Source of the DNA: Chrysemys picta bellii | Lineage: Eukaryota > Chordata > Testudines > Emydidae | Reading direction: 5' to 3' | Length of the DNA: 64,000 nucleotides | NCBI RefSeq assembly: GCF_011386835.1 | Contig: NC_088797.1 | Span: 35,463,583-35,527,582 of the forward strand | Notes under the pieces: generated by a model | Told to the model about the DNA's origin: nothing | Database searches by the model: none | Seen by the model: only the letters and a program-made list of their open reading frames with translations | Shown here: piece after piece, positions 10,441-23,000 of the stretch | How positions within the stretch are numbered: the first letter of the stretch is position 1 | Layout of the letters: the number at the start of each line of letters is the position of its first letter | Position numbers and translations under genes: made by a program

Positions 10441-10900
10441 TATCTCACTAGTCCCATACGCAGGTGTCCCTGGTCGGCGCATGCGCATTCCCCGCCTCCG
10501 GCCGGCTAGCGGCCCACCCCCACACGACCCGAAGGCGGGGCCGCGCCCCCTACCCAGCCCCAAGCTGGGCGGCCCGCGCCCGCCTCGGAGCAGAGCAGCG
10601 GGAGCGGCAGCAAGGTGGGTCTGTTGCCCTCGCCGCCCCCTCCCCGTCGGCCGCCATCGGGACCCATCCCCCCCAGTTGGCCCAGCCCCTCCCCAACCCC
10701 GCCCCCCGCGGCTCCCCTCATCCCAGGTCTAGCGCCAGCTCCTCCCCCCAGCTGAGCCTCCTGGGCCCCGGCCCCGCCCTTCTCCCCCCCCCCCCCCCGG
10801 CTTGTGGGTCCAGCTCCCCGGCAGCGGGGGGCAGCATCTTGTGGCTGCTCCCAGCCCCGAGCCAGCGCTCAGGCGGCAGAACCAGCTACCCACCCTCTGC
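10441..10900 (+). promoter_or_regulatory. PTPDC1: CpG island, probable PTPDC1 promoter
   Basis: A GC-rich, CpG-dense block in an otherwise AT-rich region. It contains an NRF1-like palindrome GCGCATGCGC at 10477-10486, a GC box GGCGGGG at 10534-10540 and further GC-rich Sp-type motifs. No TATA box is seen, as expected for a broadly expressed CpG promoter. It is the only such island upstream of PTPDC1 in the window. Assignment to this gene is inference; it could also fire a divergent transcript. Confidence 0.6.
10565..10614 (+). other. PTPDC1: Candidate non-coding first exon of PTPDC1 (5' UTR)
   Basis: Inside the CpG island, the segment ending GGGAGCGGCAGCAAG is followed by GTGGGT, a plausible splice donor at 10615. 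The first coding exon at 35510 has a clear upstream splice acceptor, so a spliced 5' UTR exon must exist somewhere upstream, and this is the best candidate. The transcription start is not determined; the left boundary is arbitrary. Confidence 0.35.
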
Positions 10901-13900
10901 CCCAGGCTGCCCTTATGCCCAGGGAAGCCCCAGCCTGTGTGGGCAGAGAGGCGTGTACACAGGGGTGCTGTGGGCATCCAAAGCATTTGGTGATAAAAAG
11001 CCAGGGCCAAGCCATCTCCCTTCCCTTCCCCTGGTGCTAGGAGCCCAGCCTGGCAGGCAGGGTACTTACCCCAAGCCTGACTTGTCAAATCATTCCCTGT
11101 ACATCCGCCTCCCGGCGGGTGTCTCTCTCTTCAGACAGGCAGTGGGAAGGATTCACCCAGCTAGTCATCAGCCCCCCAGCCTGCTGTGACAGAGTTTGTG
11201 GGGTTTGGAATCGAACACGCGCACAGGTGCACACACATATGCACTTGCCTGCGTAGGGACAGTATATGAGCGCCTGGACTTGTGGGCACACTCATGCAGA
11301 CACACTCACACAGATGGAGCCTGATAAATTAGCCAGTCATTGACCAGTTGCTTTATTGGGCCAAGCTGGGGAAAGTCTGGTATTAGAAAGCAATATAATA
11401 GATTTTTTTTTCCATTTCTAGATTTAAGGATTCACAGAAGTGACAGATGAAAAAGATCTGTTAGGGCCCATCTAATTAAACTTTGACTCCTTTGGACAGT
11501 CTTGTTTTAAACATCCTAAATCTGTGCCTGTGTGTGTATAAGTGTAATTCGAGGTTTTGTTATTGTTCTGTGCTCAGGAAGGCAGAGATCAGCAAGAAGA
11601 ATGTGCTTGATATTCCACTTCCTAGGGAAGCTGCTGGGCTTTGCTCTTCATAGTTGAGGTAAGGAGATGGGTTCAAGAGCATTTTGGTTGGTGAAGGGTA
11701 TTCAGCACCAGCAAAAAGCATTAAAGAGCATTTACACCCAGGAAAGTGACTTTAGATGTGCCGTTGTGCAGCTCCATGCTTATCTCAGTGACATCAAGAG
11801 CTAATGTACTCAATGGCTATGTTAAAAGATTAATTTTGACTTCTGGCACTGTTAATTCCACCTGGGCTTCTAAAAACAAACTGTACTTTGTGGCTGGCAA
11901 CTCATTACCAGGAATAACCATTTTTCAGCTGACCTTTCTGAAAGTGGCTGACAATTTTGTTGATGAAGCAAAAATCATAGTAGGATCCAGCTTATTCTCC
12001 CAAGGGCCATAGAGTACTGGCTGGCTCTGTGGGGTTTAACAGGAACACCAACGTTTGTCATTCAAGTTAGCACACACAATGCTGTAGTGAATTAGACACA
12101 CCCTGAGCAGATCTCTTGGATAAGAAGGCACCACTTTTATATGATTACTTTTCAGTCTATATCTGTACTTTAAATTGAAACAGGCTGTCCTCTTCAAACT
12201 CTGACATTTACATTCCTTCTCTTGGCAGTTAGTTCCTAGAGTTAACCAATACTTATTTTACCCAACTCTTTTTAGAGAAACAACCTTTAGTCCCTTCCTC
12301 AGTTGAATTTGAGATGAAGAATATGCCAACACATTTTTCTTTTCATTTTACCTCAGTCCTGATAGTAATTTTTTATACCTAGTTGTTAGACTCTGTTTCT
12401 GTTTTTGCCAATAGGCTGATCTTAACACTTTGTTTATTGGATGAACAAATAAATAACAGAGTGATTAGCTTGCATGTTTATGATGTAGAGTTAATTGTTT
12501 TTCTTTTGAACAGCTCCCTTGATTATTATTTCTTAGAAGGAACCATCTGTTTTCAGGAGGCCTGCACCTCAGTCAGTGAAATTGGGCACCAAGTCTGTGG
12601 AGTAATTAATCCCAAAGTAATACATGTGAAGTAAGCTAAGTGTCTGCAGTTGCTCTTTATTTTGAAGTAATTTTCTCCATCAAGTTTTTGCATCAAGACA
12701 TATATGGAGGCTCCATGTGTTAGACAGCATGAGAAAAGTAAATGAGAGGGATAATACTTGAGTCTTCAGGGTCAGGCACTGTCAATTTAAGATATAATTA
12801 ACTAGTTGGTCCTTTCCTATAATTGGATTTCTTGGTTGGCAGCATAAAACCACTTGGATAATATTTCTTCCATCTGTTTTAGTGCAATGTCTAACAATTG
12901 TGAAACTGGTTTATTATACTGTATTGGTGACTTTATATAATAGCAAAATATGGTGACGGCTACAAACAATGAAGGATTGATCATGACTGGAAGCTGTAAA
13001 GTTTTACAGTAGAATAAATTCTTTGGGTGTTGGAAAGGTGAAGTTTAGTGGGATGATGTATAGAAATTAAAGACTTTTTTGCATAGTGTGAATAGTGTGC
13101 AGGATCATTTTTCAGCTGGGAATATATTCTGGGGGTTTATGGATGAAGAACATTGCTGAAGATTATTATAATGCCATGAACAGTGGAAAAAGCAAAATGA
13201 TTTTCTTTTAAAAAGACACTTTCAATTCAAATGTCACTCCTGTCTGAAAATGTTTTACTGACAATTGATACAAGTAACACCTCATGCTATTGCAACTAAA
13301 AGATAAAAGATTTTTTTCAGTGTGTGCATTCAACTGCACAGTTATGCTTCTAGTCAATTTTCTGTGTTTTTTCCTACAGAAAAAGAAGTGAGAAGTACTG
13401 TAAAGATTGGAAACTGTAATTGTAAAACCACAAAAATTGGCAGGGGAATTTAGGGGCATGTGTAATACCTGAAACTGTTTAACTTTTTTGATAGTGAATA
13501 CATTTTCAAGTTTTTAATATTAGCCCAGAATTCTAAAATCAGCAGTTTGAGTCTTTACAGATCTAAAAATATTTCTGTATAACACATTTTAAGCTATAAT
13601 AATACAGTGAGGCAAGAAAATGTAGTTGAACTTGTTTACTTTGTGCCAGCTAAAAACTGGATGCTAAGCCTTCAAGTTATTGGTTCACAGGCTTGTTTGT
13701 CCTCTAAGCTATATATAGTATGCTGAACTGCTAACATCTGTTAAGAGAGAGATAACTCAGCTGGTGATAGACATCAGTAAGTAGGTCCAGAAAGTGGGAT
13801 GAGAAATGCAGAGTGCTCAGTTGATTTAACTGCTTAGGACTATAATCACACTTCTTTAAACCATCCACGTAACATTAAAAAAAATTGTGATGTTTATGGC

Positions 13901-16435
13901 ATTTTGTAAATCAGAATATTAAAATTCATGCAATTGCAGAATAGGTTTGCTAATAACATTGAGATTTGTAAACTCATGAGAGTTTAAATTTGTAAGATAA
14001 ATTGTATTCCCAGGATGTCACTTCTCAAGCTGGATTGAGACCAAGTGTACATTGGAGGCCACATATGATACACATTTATGTTTTTTTTTAAAAATGGAAG
14101 GAAGGAAGGGGGTTTTACTAGACAATTAACATATAAAATCAATGGAAAGTTAATTGGGCAACTAAACTCTGTGCAAATTAACTTTGGTAGATAGGACTCC
14201 AGAGATATACCTTAAAACATCTCATGCCATAACCAGGTCATAAAACTGCAGTGTTATTGCCAACTGAATGAGAACGTAACCTGAAACATACACTTTGGAG
14301 CTTTCTTGATTTATAGCATAATACATGGGTTCTCCATTCAGTAAAAGTAATAACGTTTCTTTGTTTCAAGTAGAGTGGCCACAGAATTACAAAGATACAG
14401 GCTGTTTCTCTCTTACTTTACCAAAAATTTAGTGATTTCAAGTCCTTTGCTTCTAAAAGTATGGCCAAACACCACCCTGTGTTTGAGATCAATTACTTTG
14501 CCATTGGCAAAAATCCTGATTGTGGAGCCAAATTGTAGATCTCTATTGTATATTCTGCACTCATTTCATATAGGAGATCTGAAGAAGAACAGGTAGTAGA
14601 AATATGCAATGTGTACCACAGAAAAGGATTTCCCCCTATTGTATAAATTTATACAAGTCTGTGAGTCCATACACCCACCATGTATTAGTCACTTTCCAAA
14701 CAGAGGAAGACAGTCCTTGGACTTATACAATGTATAGTGTGTGTCAATCTATTTATTTCTTTATGTATGTATTATGTTTAGGTTTGCTTTCATAGTAGGT
14801 GACACTGCAGACTATAGGAACTCCTACACAAGGAATTGTGACTCACTAAGAAAAAACAAATTACATTATGCGTGATCTAAGGAAGAAGCAAATCAATTAA
14901 AAGTTGAAGATAAGCTGCACTGCATTTATATCTTTTTAATTGTTTAATATCTCTAAGTATGCTAATGAATGTTTGGAAGATTTCTTTCCTGGTTTTTATA
15001 CCTTTTGCAGTACTCAGTCTTAAGGGGGAAAAAAAAAACCTGCTTCAAGGACAGAAATTCCCTTAATATTTTTCCTGTTCCTCATTAGCGTAGTATGTCT
15101 TGAAGGGGGACCAAATCACGTTGTGTCCTCTTAATACTTTGCAAGTATCATTCTCATACATTCAAACAAAGGATCAGGTCATTAAACTCTTTCTGGCCAG
15201 GTACAAATGGCTGGAGTGGCATAATGGGGCTCTAAAAGCCTTGTATCTGATTGGAGGATGGGGGGAGGCTTCCCCTGGTGCAGGCATTGTAGAAGATAGC
15301 TGTAAGGCTGTCTTCAGAGGCTTCTCTTGCAAATCATGGCATGAGGGTGAGACGGGGTCAAGAGCAGTGTGTCAGAGCCCACAGCATAAAGTGCTTTGAC
15401 TAATAGGGCAGCTCAAGAAGACAGCTTTAATTTAGGTCCCGAGGGATATATCCAAAACGGTTTAGCAGATACAATCTTAAAACTAAAATTCTAGATACAG
15501 AAATAAGAAAGCCTTTCAGTTCTCCATTACTTACAGATGTTTGAGTCCCACCTCCTCCAGCCGTTACTCATCAGCAAATCTCCAATCCAGGTCTTTGTGA
15601 TGGTACTTTCAGTCCAGTTGAGGCTCTATAATGGCGGTTCCTAATCTTTTACCTATCATGAATCCTTTTTTGGCTATCCATAAACTTGAGAATTCTTCAT
15701 TTCATAAGAATTTCTTAATATTAACTTGAGTCCCTAGTCACAGTTCTAATCCACCACTATGCTGTTGAGATACCTCAGGCTGAAAGTATGTTCTAGGGAT
15801 TAGCCTCACATAAATCAGATACAAAGATACTGAGAGGCAGCCCACACAACACATGCTTATTGAAAAAATAAAAATAAAAGGCTTTTGCAGGCTGACCAGC
15901 TTTTCTGCCTAATAAGTTAACTTGCTATGAGTCTGAGAACTGAGACATTCAGGACAAGATTATGGATTGTTATAGAGGAACAGAGCCCATTTATTACAGT
16001 GTTGAAATAAGTATAATTGTAAATAGAATAAAAGCAATGCATTTTTCACAATTGAGACATTTTCACTGAGTTTGATTTCTTCCATTTTTTCATAATATAT
16101 CTTGAACCACATATAAAACATATCTCTTCTAAACAACATCAAATGAAAATGTTGGAACTTTTTATTGGAAAAATCTCTGAATTTTATTTCAAGAAGATTC
16201 GAACGATTATAATATTTGTACTATCGCATTGAATGTCTGTTGCTGCTGCTGCTAAGACAGTAGCTATTGTATTGAAATTTCTACTTGCTCTCTGAGTTGA
16301 TTACGTAAGTGTCAGATGGCAGAATTGTGATCTAAGTGAGGGACAGTTAATTGCTAAATGTTTTAGAAATTTCAAGTTGCCAAACAGAGACCTAGGAAGC
16401 CAGTGCTGTAATTAATCTTAAAGTATTCCTGTCAC
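10901..16435. other. PTPDC1 5' intron, left part
   Basis: After a GC-rich shoulder to about 11.2 kb the sequence becomes AT-rich and largely free of recognised repeats. Open frames here are short and lack conserved motifs. No exon could be supported. Confidence 0.4.
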
Positions 16436-16565
16436 TTAAATGGTATTATCCCCTTTTATGGATGGGGGAAATTGAGGCAGAGAGGTCAACTGATTTGCCC
16501 AGGGCCACAGAGTCAGTTAATGTCAGTGCAGGGATTAGAAGGTGGAAGTTCCTGGCTTTCAAATG
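16436..16565 (-). repeat. MIR-type SINE, antisense
   Basis: The + strand reads ATCCCCTTTTATGGATGGGG, GAGGCAGAGAGGTCAACTGA and TTGCCCAGGGCCACAGAGTC, which is the reverse complement of the MIR core and 3' region. Confidence 0.85.
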
Positions 16566-17031
16566 CTATGTCTACACTACACGTCATTAGCAACAGTGTA
16601 CATGTAGCTACATGCTGCAGTGAAAAGCAAGCTGCATCCACACAGCATTGTGTAGCTACATGTAAGTGAAAGACTCGGGCAGAGGGGATGCAGTGGGGAA
16701 AGGCTGAGCCTGCCAGAGCCTGCTTCTCCACTGCCACAGCCTTTCCCTGCTGCTGGAGTCTTTCCCTCCGGCAGGGAAGGGCTCCAGCAGTTGGACACTT
16801 CAGTGTTAAAACAGCAGTATGGTGAGTAAAGAGCCTTTTTTATGGCTAAAAAAGCTTGGGCGAGTAAAGAGCCATGTAGAGCATATACTCACGTATATAC
16901 CCACACCCTTTCGCAGTGTCTTTACTCACCTGAGCTTTGCTTCAGATTCAACACTGCTGTTCATACCTGTCCTGGGGGGCTACGCAGATATGTAGACTAT
17001 ACTCTGCTGAAAAAAGCAGAGCGTAGACATA
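16566..17031. mobile_element. MITE with ATGTCTAC-type termini
   Basis: Left end GCTATGTCTACACTAC and right end GAGCGTAGACATACCC are inverted repeats. The interior repeats GAGTAAAGAGCC twice (about 16825-16875) and has an inverted match near 16910. No target duplication could be read. A relative with similar ends lies at 28136-28418. Confidence 0.6.
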
Positions 17032-19735
17032 CCCAAAATGGGACTCATCTTGCACTGTACTCAGTTCTAGGGCAAGGTGACTGTGGTGCAGGGTTGAGGG
17101 AAGAGTGTGGAACTGCAATGGAGCAGCTGGAGGAGGGAGGTATCTCTTCCTCCCATCCCCACCCCAGGACCTAGTAGAGACTGAATTTTTGATTAAATGG
17201 GGAGGTTTTAGTTGCGACTTTCCTTATGGTTCAGTCCTCATAGCTAAGAACAGATTTCCTAGAATGTGTTCCTCTTACAAGAGTCATTTAGTCACCCTTA
17301 CCAATCACAAGTTTAAACCATTTGTATACTCATTATGTAGTCACTCAGTACAACTCTACATCTTTAGAAATCCTTTGAATTTAAATCCTCTCACTATTGT
17401 GCTACACCATCCCATTATATTTACAACATTCCCTTTGGTGACAGCTTTAATTAATAGTGAAGGAAAGGAGAAACCAGAGGAGGGAATATGGGAAGATAGG
17501 ACTGTCTGTAGAGGGACAGGGAGAATCTTTAAAAAAAGATTGCACTTGATACAAATACAGTTTCAAGTTTTCTATTGTTTCAGATGATACATTTATCCTT
17601 TATCACTAAGAATACATGCAATTTCTGAGTGGAATAATACATTTCAGACGGTGTGGTTGGCATGGCCTTTGGTCTTAGGCCACACTAGGCACCTAACGCA
17701 TGTTTTTAGCTTAGAACTGCATTTTATTGTGTAGTGTGTGTGTTTGTTAGAGTACAGGACTGAGAGTCCAAGCTGGGTTCCCTTTCCTGAGTCCTGACTC
17801 TGCCCCTGACTTGCTGTGCCAACATAAACTGGATCCAAAATTAGAAGTTGTAAACAAGCTTTTATAAATCCTAAAACAAATACAAATGTTTCCCCAATAT
17901 TTGAAATTATAATAAAAACACTTGTTTATAAACAAGTTGAGTCTAAACATCTCAACATTAGGAACCTGAAAGCAAAACTGGCTTCATTGCTTTTCATTGC
18001 CCAAACAGAGAGAAGCAAAATGTAAATGAAGAGCATAGATTAAATTTCCAAAGCTGACTTGGAGATTTAGACACACAAGTCCCATTAAAATTAATATTAG
18101 CTTTGAAAATCTCAAATCTAAAGTGATAAGTAGATTGGATCTTTAGTGTTGTTAGTAATAGATAACATGTGTGTTTATAATGCATGATTTTTAAGTTCCC
18201 AGTGTCCCTTTATCCTCTCTGTTTGACTTTCTCCCTCTTATAAAGCATTTTGACATTCTTAATTAAAGGTACAATGTGAGAACATAATATTAAATGCAGT
18301 GCAGTTCCAGTGCAGTGTGTCATATTTTATGCTTTAACACAAGATAACTTGAAAGATCCTGTAAGTGCCACAGTATGGCACCAAAAATAGATTTATTTTC
18401 AATTAGTTATATTATTAGATCAGAGTGACACTTAGAAACTGTGGGGGATACATATCTTAGACATGCCAAGGATATAATGGAGACAACCAGACATTTAAAA
18501 TAAATCAGACATTCACATTTGTTCAGTTCTCCTTATCTTAGTACATATTTGCATTTTCAGGATAGTTTGAAGCTTTGATTTTCCCTGCTTTACTGCATTA
18601 TGGAAGTGTGTTAACTGTGGTGTTAACTGTAGTCAGAATTTTTAAACTTGCAGTTTTCCATTGGCCTAAGCAGATAAATTAGTTGTCTGGGGGTCATGGA
18701 CAGGTGAATGTTAAGCCTCCTGTAATGCAGCCCTAAGACAGCGTAGACAGTTCTAGTCACACTAGTTGCCAAACATCTAGTGACCAGGTCCTGTTCTACT
18801 TACCTAAAATGCTTGTTAATGTGGCTGCATGATTGGGATAGTTCGGTAGAATTTTCCAAAGTGCTTAGGATTCTTTTTTTATTTGTTTTTGTTTAAATAG
18901 TAACTGCTGAGTTCTAAAGGCTTCAACAGTATTAATTCATTTGCCTGTGGCTGTGCATTAATTCTTTGAAAACAGCAAACAATATGGTTAACCCAAAAAA
19001 TAACTCCTCAGCTGGCTCAAAACCTCCTAGCCGTAATGAAAATAGAAATGAAGTAATAATTGGTTTGAACAACTAGGCGTGACATTGAACCACGGAGCTA
19101 GCTAAACTCTGGCAGGTTACTAGGGCAAATGGTTCTTCAACTGAGAATGACCTACTGAGGAATACAAATCTAGGAAATGCTAGAGCAATCCAGCAGGTCA
19201 TAACTTTTGCAAGTGGATAGAGCAAAAAGGCAAGCTCTCAACTGGGCTCCAGACCACCAAGTCTTGAACTGTACCTGGAAATCAACAGGTAGCCAGTATT
19301 AAGTTATGTTATCATTAGGAAAATTAATTATTGAAGTGCTCATTAGCTGTCATTCAAATACTAAAATTTCAAAGTTTCCAAAATGCATCAGTTCTCGCTA
19401 AGAAGCTCATCTAAATGTTTAGAAATTACCTTTCTTTGCCTTAAATCAATTAAAAAAAATCTCAGACTATTTACTCTGTTTCTTCTGTATTCAACTAAAG
19501 AAATCAGCTTAACTTCCATCCTTTTCCCCCCCACAAAACACTCCATAAAGATATGTCATTTATTTACCAAGGTTGTGGGTGCTGAGATTTGAAATATCTG
19601 ACATACATACTATACTAGCAGGTCTCAGTCATGTGTGGAGCCACTTCTCTAACAACGGTGAACCATGTGTAGTTAAAACAAGAGGTGGTAGTGTTACTCT
19701 AGAGAATTTTACTTGTGCCTGTGTCTTCAGTTTTT
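17032..19735. other. PTPDC1 5' intron, middle part
   Basis: Mostly unique AT-rich DNA. A short stretch at about 17745-17825 (GTACAGGACTGAGAGTCCAA ... GACTTGCTGTGCC) looks like a decayed MIR fragment. No exon or RNA gene recognised. Confidence 0.4.
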
Positions 19736-19862
19736 ACCGTTTTCAAGCCTGATCCTGCTGAGCATGTTCAAGTCCCAGTAAAGTCGAAGGGGTGACTGAG
19801 GGTGCTCAGAACCTGGCAAATTTGGATCCATAAAGTAGTGACAGTCTTGTTAGTTACAGCTA

Positions 19863-19991
19863 GGGGCCCCATCTTGCAAACACTTAAGTACATGAATAAT
19901 TTTACTTACCTAAATAGCTTCATTGACTTCTAAGGGACCGCTCAAGTAAATGAAGTTTCTTACATGGTTAAGTGTTTGCAGGATAGGACCC
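19863..19991. repeat. Palindromic MITE (GGGCCC...CTTGCAAACACTTAAG type)
   Basis: The arm GGGCCCCATCTTGCAAACACTTAAGTACATG is mirrored by CATGGTTAAGTGTTTGCAGGATAGGACCC, with ATTGACTTCTAAGG near the centre, so the sequence can fold back over almost its full length. Related half-copies lie at 25155-25270 and 25852-25955. Confidence 0.75.
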
Positions 19992-20005
19992 ATAGAGACT
20001 GATTT

Positions 20006-20092
20006 TTCAGATTTGCTGAGCTCCCACAGTTCCACCTGAAGTCAATGGGAACTGGAGGTGCTCAGTATTTCTAGAAAATGAATCCCAAAGTG
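20006..20092. repeat. Short palindromic repeat
   Basis: TTTCAGATTTGCTGAGCTCC...CAGTTCC is mirrored by GGGAACTGGAGGTGCTCAGTATTTCTAGAAAA around TGAAGTCAATG. It is a degenerate foldback element of about 85 bp. Confidence 0.6.
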
Positions 20093-23000
20093 ACATACTA
20101 AAAAAGCAAGGGGACATGTTATTAATACTTTCTAAAGCGATTATTTTTGAAGTGTGAATATCTGATCTGGTCAGGTTTCTAAACAACAAAAGAATTTGGT
20201 TCTTGTATATTAACTATCTATAACTTTTAATTTTTAGAAACTGTTTTGTAGCTAGAATTAAGCACACATTTGAAAGAGCCATAAATACAATTTTGCCATT
20301 CAAATAGTTAATACTATTTTTATTATTTATTATATATATGGCATCTCAGTTAACTTACCAAGTTTCTGACCTTAAAGTTCGAAATAATGAGCCTCTTCAA
20401 ATAGTTTTTTAATGGAATTAGGGTTTACTCTTTAACTGTATTATAGAATGTAGAAAACATGAAAATGAGCACTAATAACTTCCTTAGTTAAAGGCCTTAT
20501 GATTTTGCCTCTCAGCAATTTATTCTATCATCTGATTTGTCACTACTGTATATAGCACCTTCAGTCCTAAAAATGTATTTTAATATGCATGTTAATTACA
20601 GGGAACATTACAAGGGAACAGAATGAAATTATATGTCCTCCAGAATCTGTCAGTTATAAATAAATTATAAGTATGACTAGGGCAATTATTAGGGCATCCC
20701 TCATAGTCTATTAATATACTTCAGTCTTCTTTGGTCTGCAGAAATTTTAGGTACAATATCGAAAGTGCAATTTGCCATATGGTTAAAAACATTCACATTT
20801 ATTTTTGAGTTATGGATCATTTCATTTAATATTTTTCAGCTACAAAAGGGAAAGGAATTGCAATGACATAGCCAAGAGGTTTAAAAAATACAATTAAAAT
20901 AACTTCCCCTCCCTCCCCCGGTAAATATCTATTGCTTACTTGGACAATGAATATTTGCCATTGATATTTCTAAACTAAAAAAATTGACTGGACATACGAG
21001 ATTATAGTTTCTTCATGAGACACAAAATCCCTGAGGGGTGGAAACAGTGGATTTAATTGATTTCTTTTCTCCCTCTGTAATTAACAAATGAAACATTTGT
21101 GAGTCAAAGTTGTTTGGTTTAATAACATAATGGAGTGCCCCAAACTTACTTTTCACAGAGGGTGGTTTTAATGGTCATGTAATCTTTTCCTTACTTCACT
21201 TTCTCCAAAGACTATATTATCAAACCAATCATCATTTTTGTAAACAGTAATATTTTTACCATGTCATTTTTTTAAGAAAATAATATTTAACTAGAAAATC
21301 TAAAGAAGAAAAAGCAAACTTGTGAATAACAATGGGCCATATTTTTTAAGGGACCTCAATAGGGCCTCTAAATTGTGGATGAAACTTTCCATGACCAAAT
21401 TTTTATTTCCATGGCTAGGCTTTTTGCACAATTGTGCTTGGATTTGTACAAATTGGATATTGTAATTAGCCATGAAAAAATACAACTTGAATGCAAATTC
21501 CGTTTGTGTACACATCAGTTCTTGTGTTTGCAAAAATAGCATCTGTGAAAAATAGCATCTGCAATTTAAAGTTTGGCCCTATCGCTCTCCTTATATAAAT
21601 CTTTGCATAAAGGAGCAGCTGAATTTTTTCATCTCTGAATTTTACTAATTCCACGGATGTTAGCCATCATAAACAGTTAAATCTGATCAGAAGAATGTTT
21701 CTAAAAACAGATCTAACAATTTAGCTCTGTTACCAACTCAGTGTCTCCTCTGACCAAATGAAGACAGGTCCTTAGCTGACACAATATTTTCCAAGCTTAA
21801 TTGGGTTGTAGGCTTAACCCTTAGAACAGTTGTATCCGGATCACTTTGCTTGCGTAAATAAAGCAGATCTCCCTATCTCCAAGAAGCTTGTGTGAATATA
21901 GGCTACTGTGTTTTTAAGTAAAGGGGATGGGGGCAGAAAGGGGTGTCATGTTATGGTGAACTTTCAACAACTGTTACTTGCATTGCCAGCTTTTTAATAA
22001 GAGCTGCAAGAATCAGTGGAAACCTTTTGTATTGTCAACTAATGTTCAATGGTTGAAATGAACTTTGTAAAATACAGCAAAATATTTCCCATACTGTATA
22101 TTTGCTAGTTGTTTGCTGATTCACTCACCCCCAAAAAATCCATATAGTTAGGCTCTTCCTGCTTTAATTAGGTATGCTGTCTCCAGAAGCACTTGTTTTT
22201 TCATTTTGTTGTAGACATATAATGTTTGATCCCGTTAACTTACAGTAGCTATACCTACATTAGTTATATGCTAGGCTCCTATGTTAAAATAAGAAAGAAA
22301 ATATTAAAAGAACAGATGAGATACCAGAGATTTGAGCATGACATTATTCATTGTGTTTCAAAATGGATTTATTACAGAGTCCTCGTTTAATGTAACTTCA
22401 TCTGAAATTATCTCTACATTGCCAGCTTTGTGTGCTTCAGTGGTTAACAAGCACATCTTATAAATACCTACCAGAAATGACAAACAGGTTTTGCTGGACA
22501 GTAATGGGAGCGAGATGAACGAAAGGAAGAGGAAAAGGATTCTGTTATTAAAATATCAGGTTTAATGTAGCCTGTTTGCCTCAATCCCTTTAAAATTTAA
22601 ACCAGACACAGAAAGCAGTTTATGGGATGATTATTTGCATAGTCCCTTAGGTATTGCATATGTAGTCTTAGGGGGGAAAATTGATTGTTATTGGCTCCTC
22701 CCAGATTACCCTTACAAATCCAATTAACTGTAGTAAAAACTGCAACAACATTTAGGATTCATTTCTATAAACGGGTATTTTCATACAACACGCTACTTGT
22801 GCTTTGTCAGATCTGCAGTAATGAAGGGATCAACAGTCACCCAATCTTTTTTCTGGGTAACAGGTAAGGCGTTAAACTGAAAATATTGAAACTGCTTGTT
22901 AAAACTAATTTAAAATGAGAAGCTAACTCTCTCCGGTTCTGAGTGTTTGAAATTTGCAAAGGACAGATCTTTATATTCATTTGACATTGCTAAAGTCCAA

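Noticed and set aside
10058..11189. Open frames of 224 and 241 codons over the CpG island
   Set aside because: Pro/Ala/Ser-rich translations follow from the C-rich minisatellite and CpG composition; frames on the opposite strand are equally long and no conserved motif is present.
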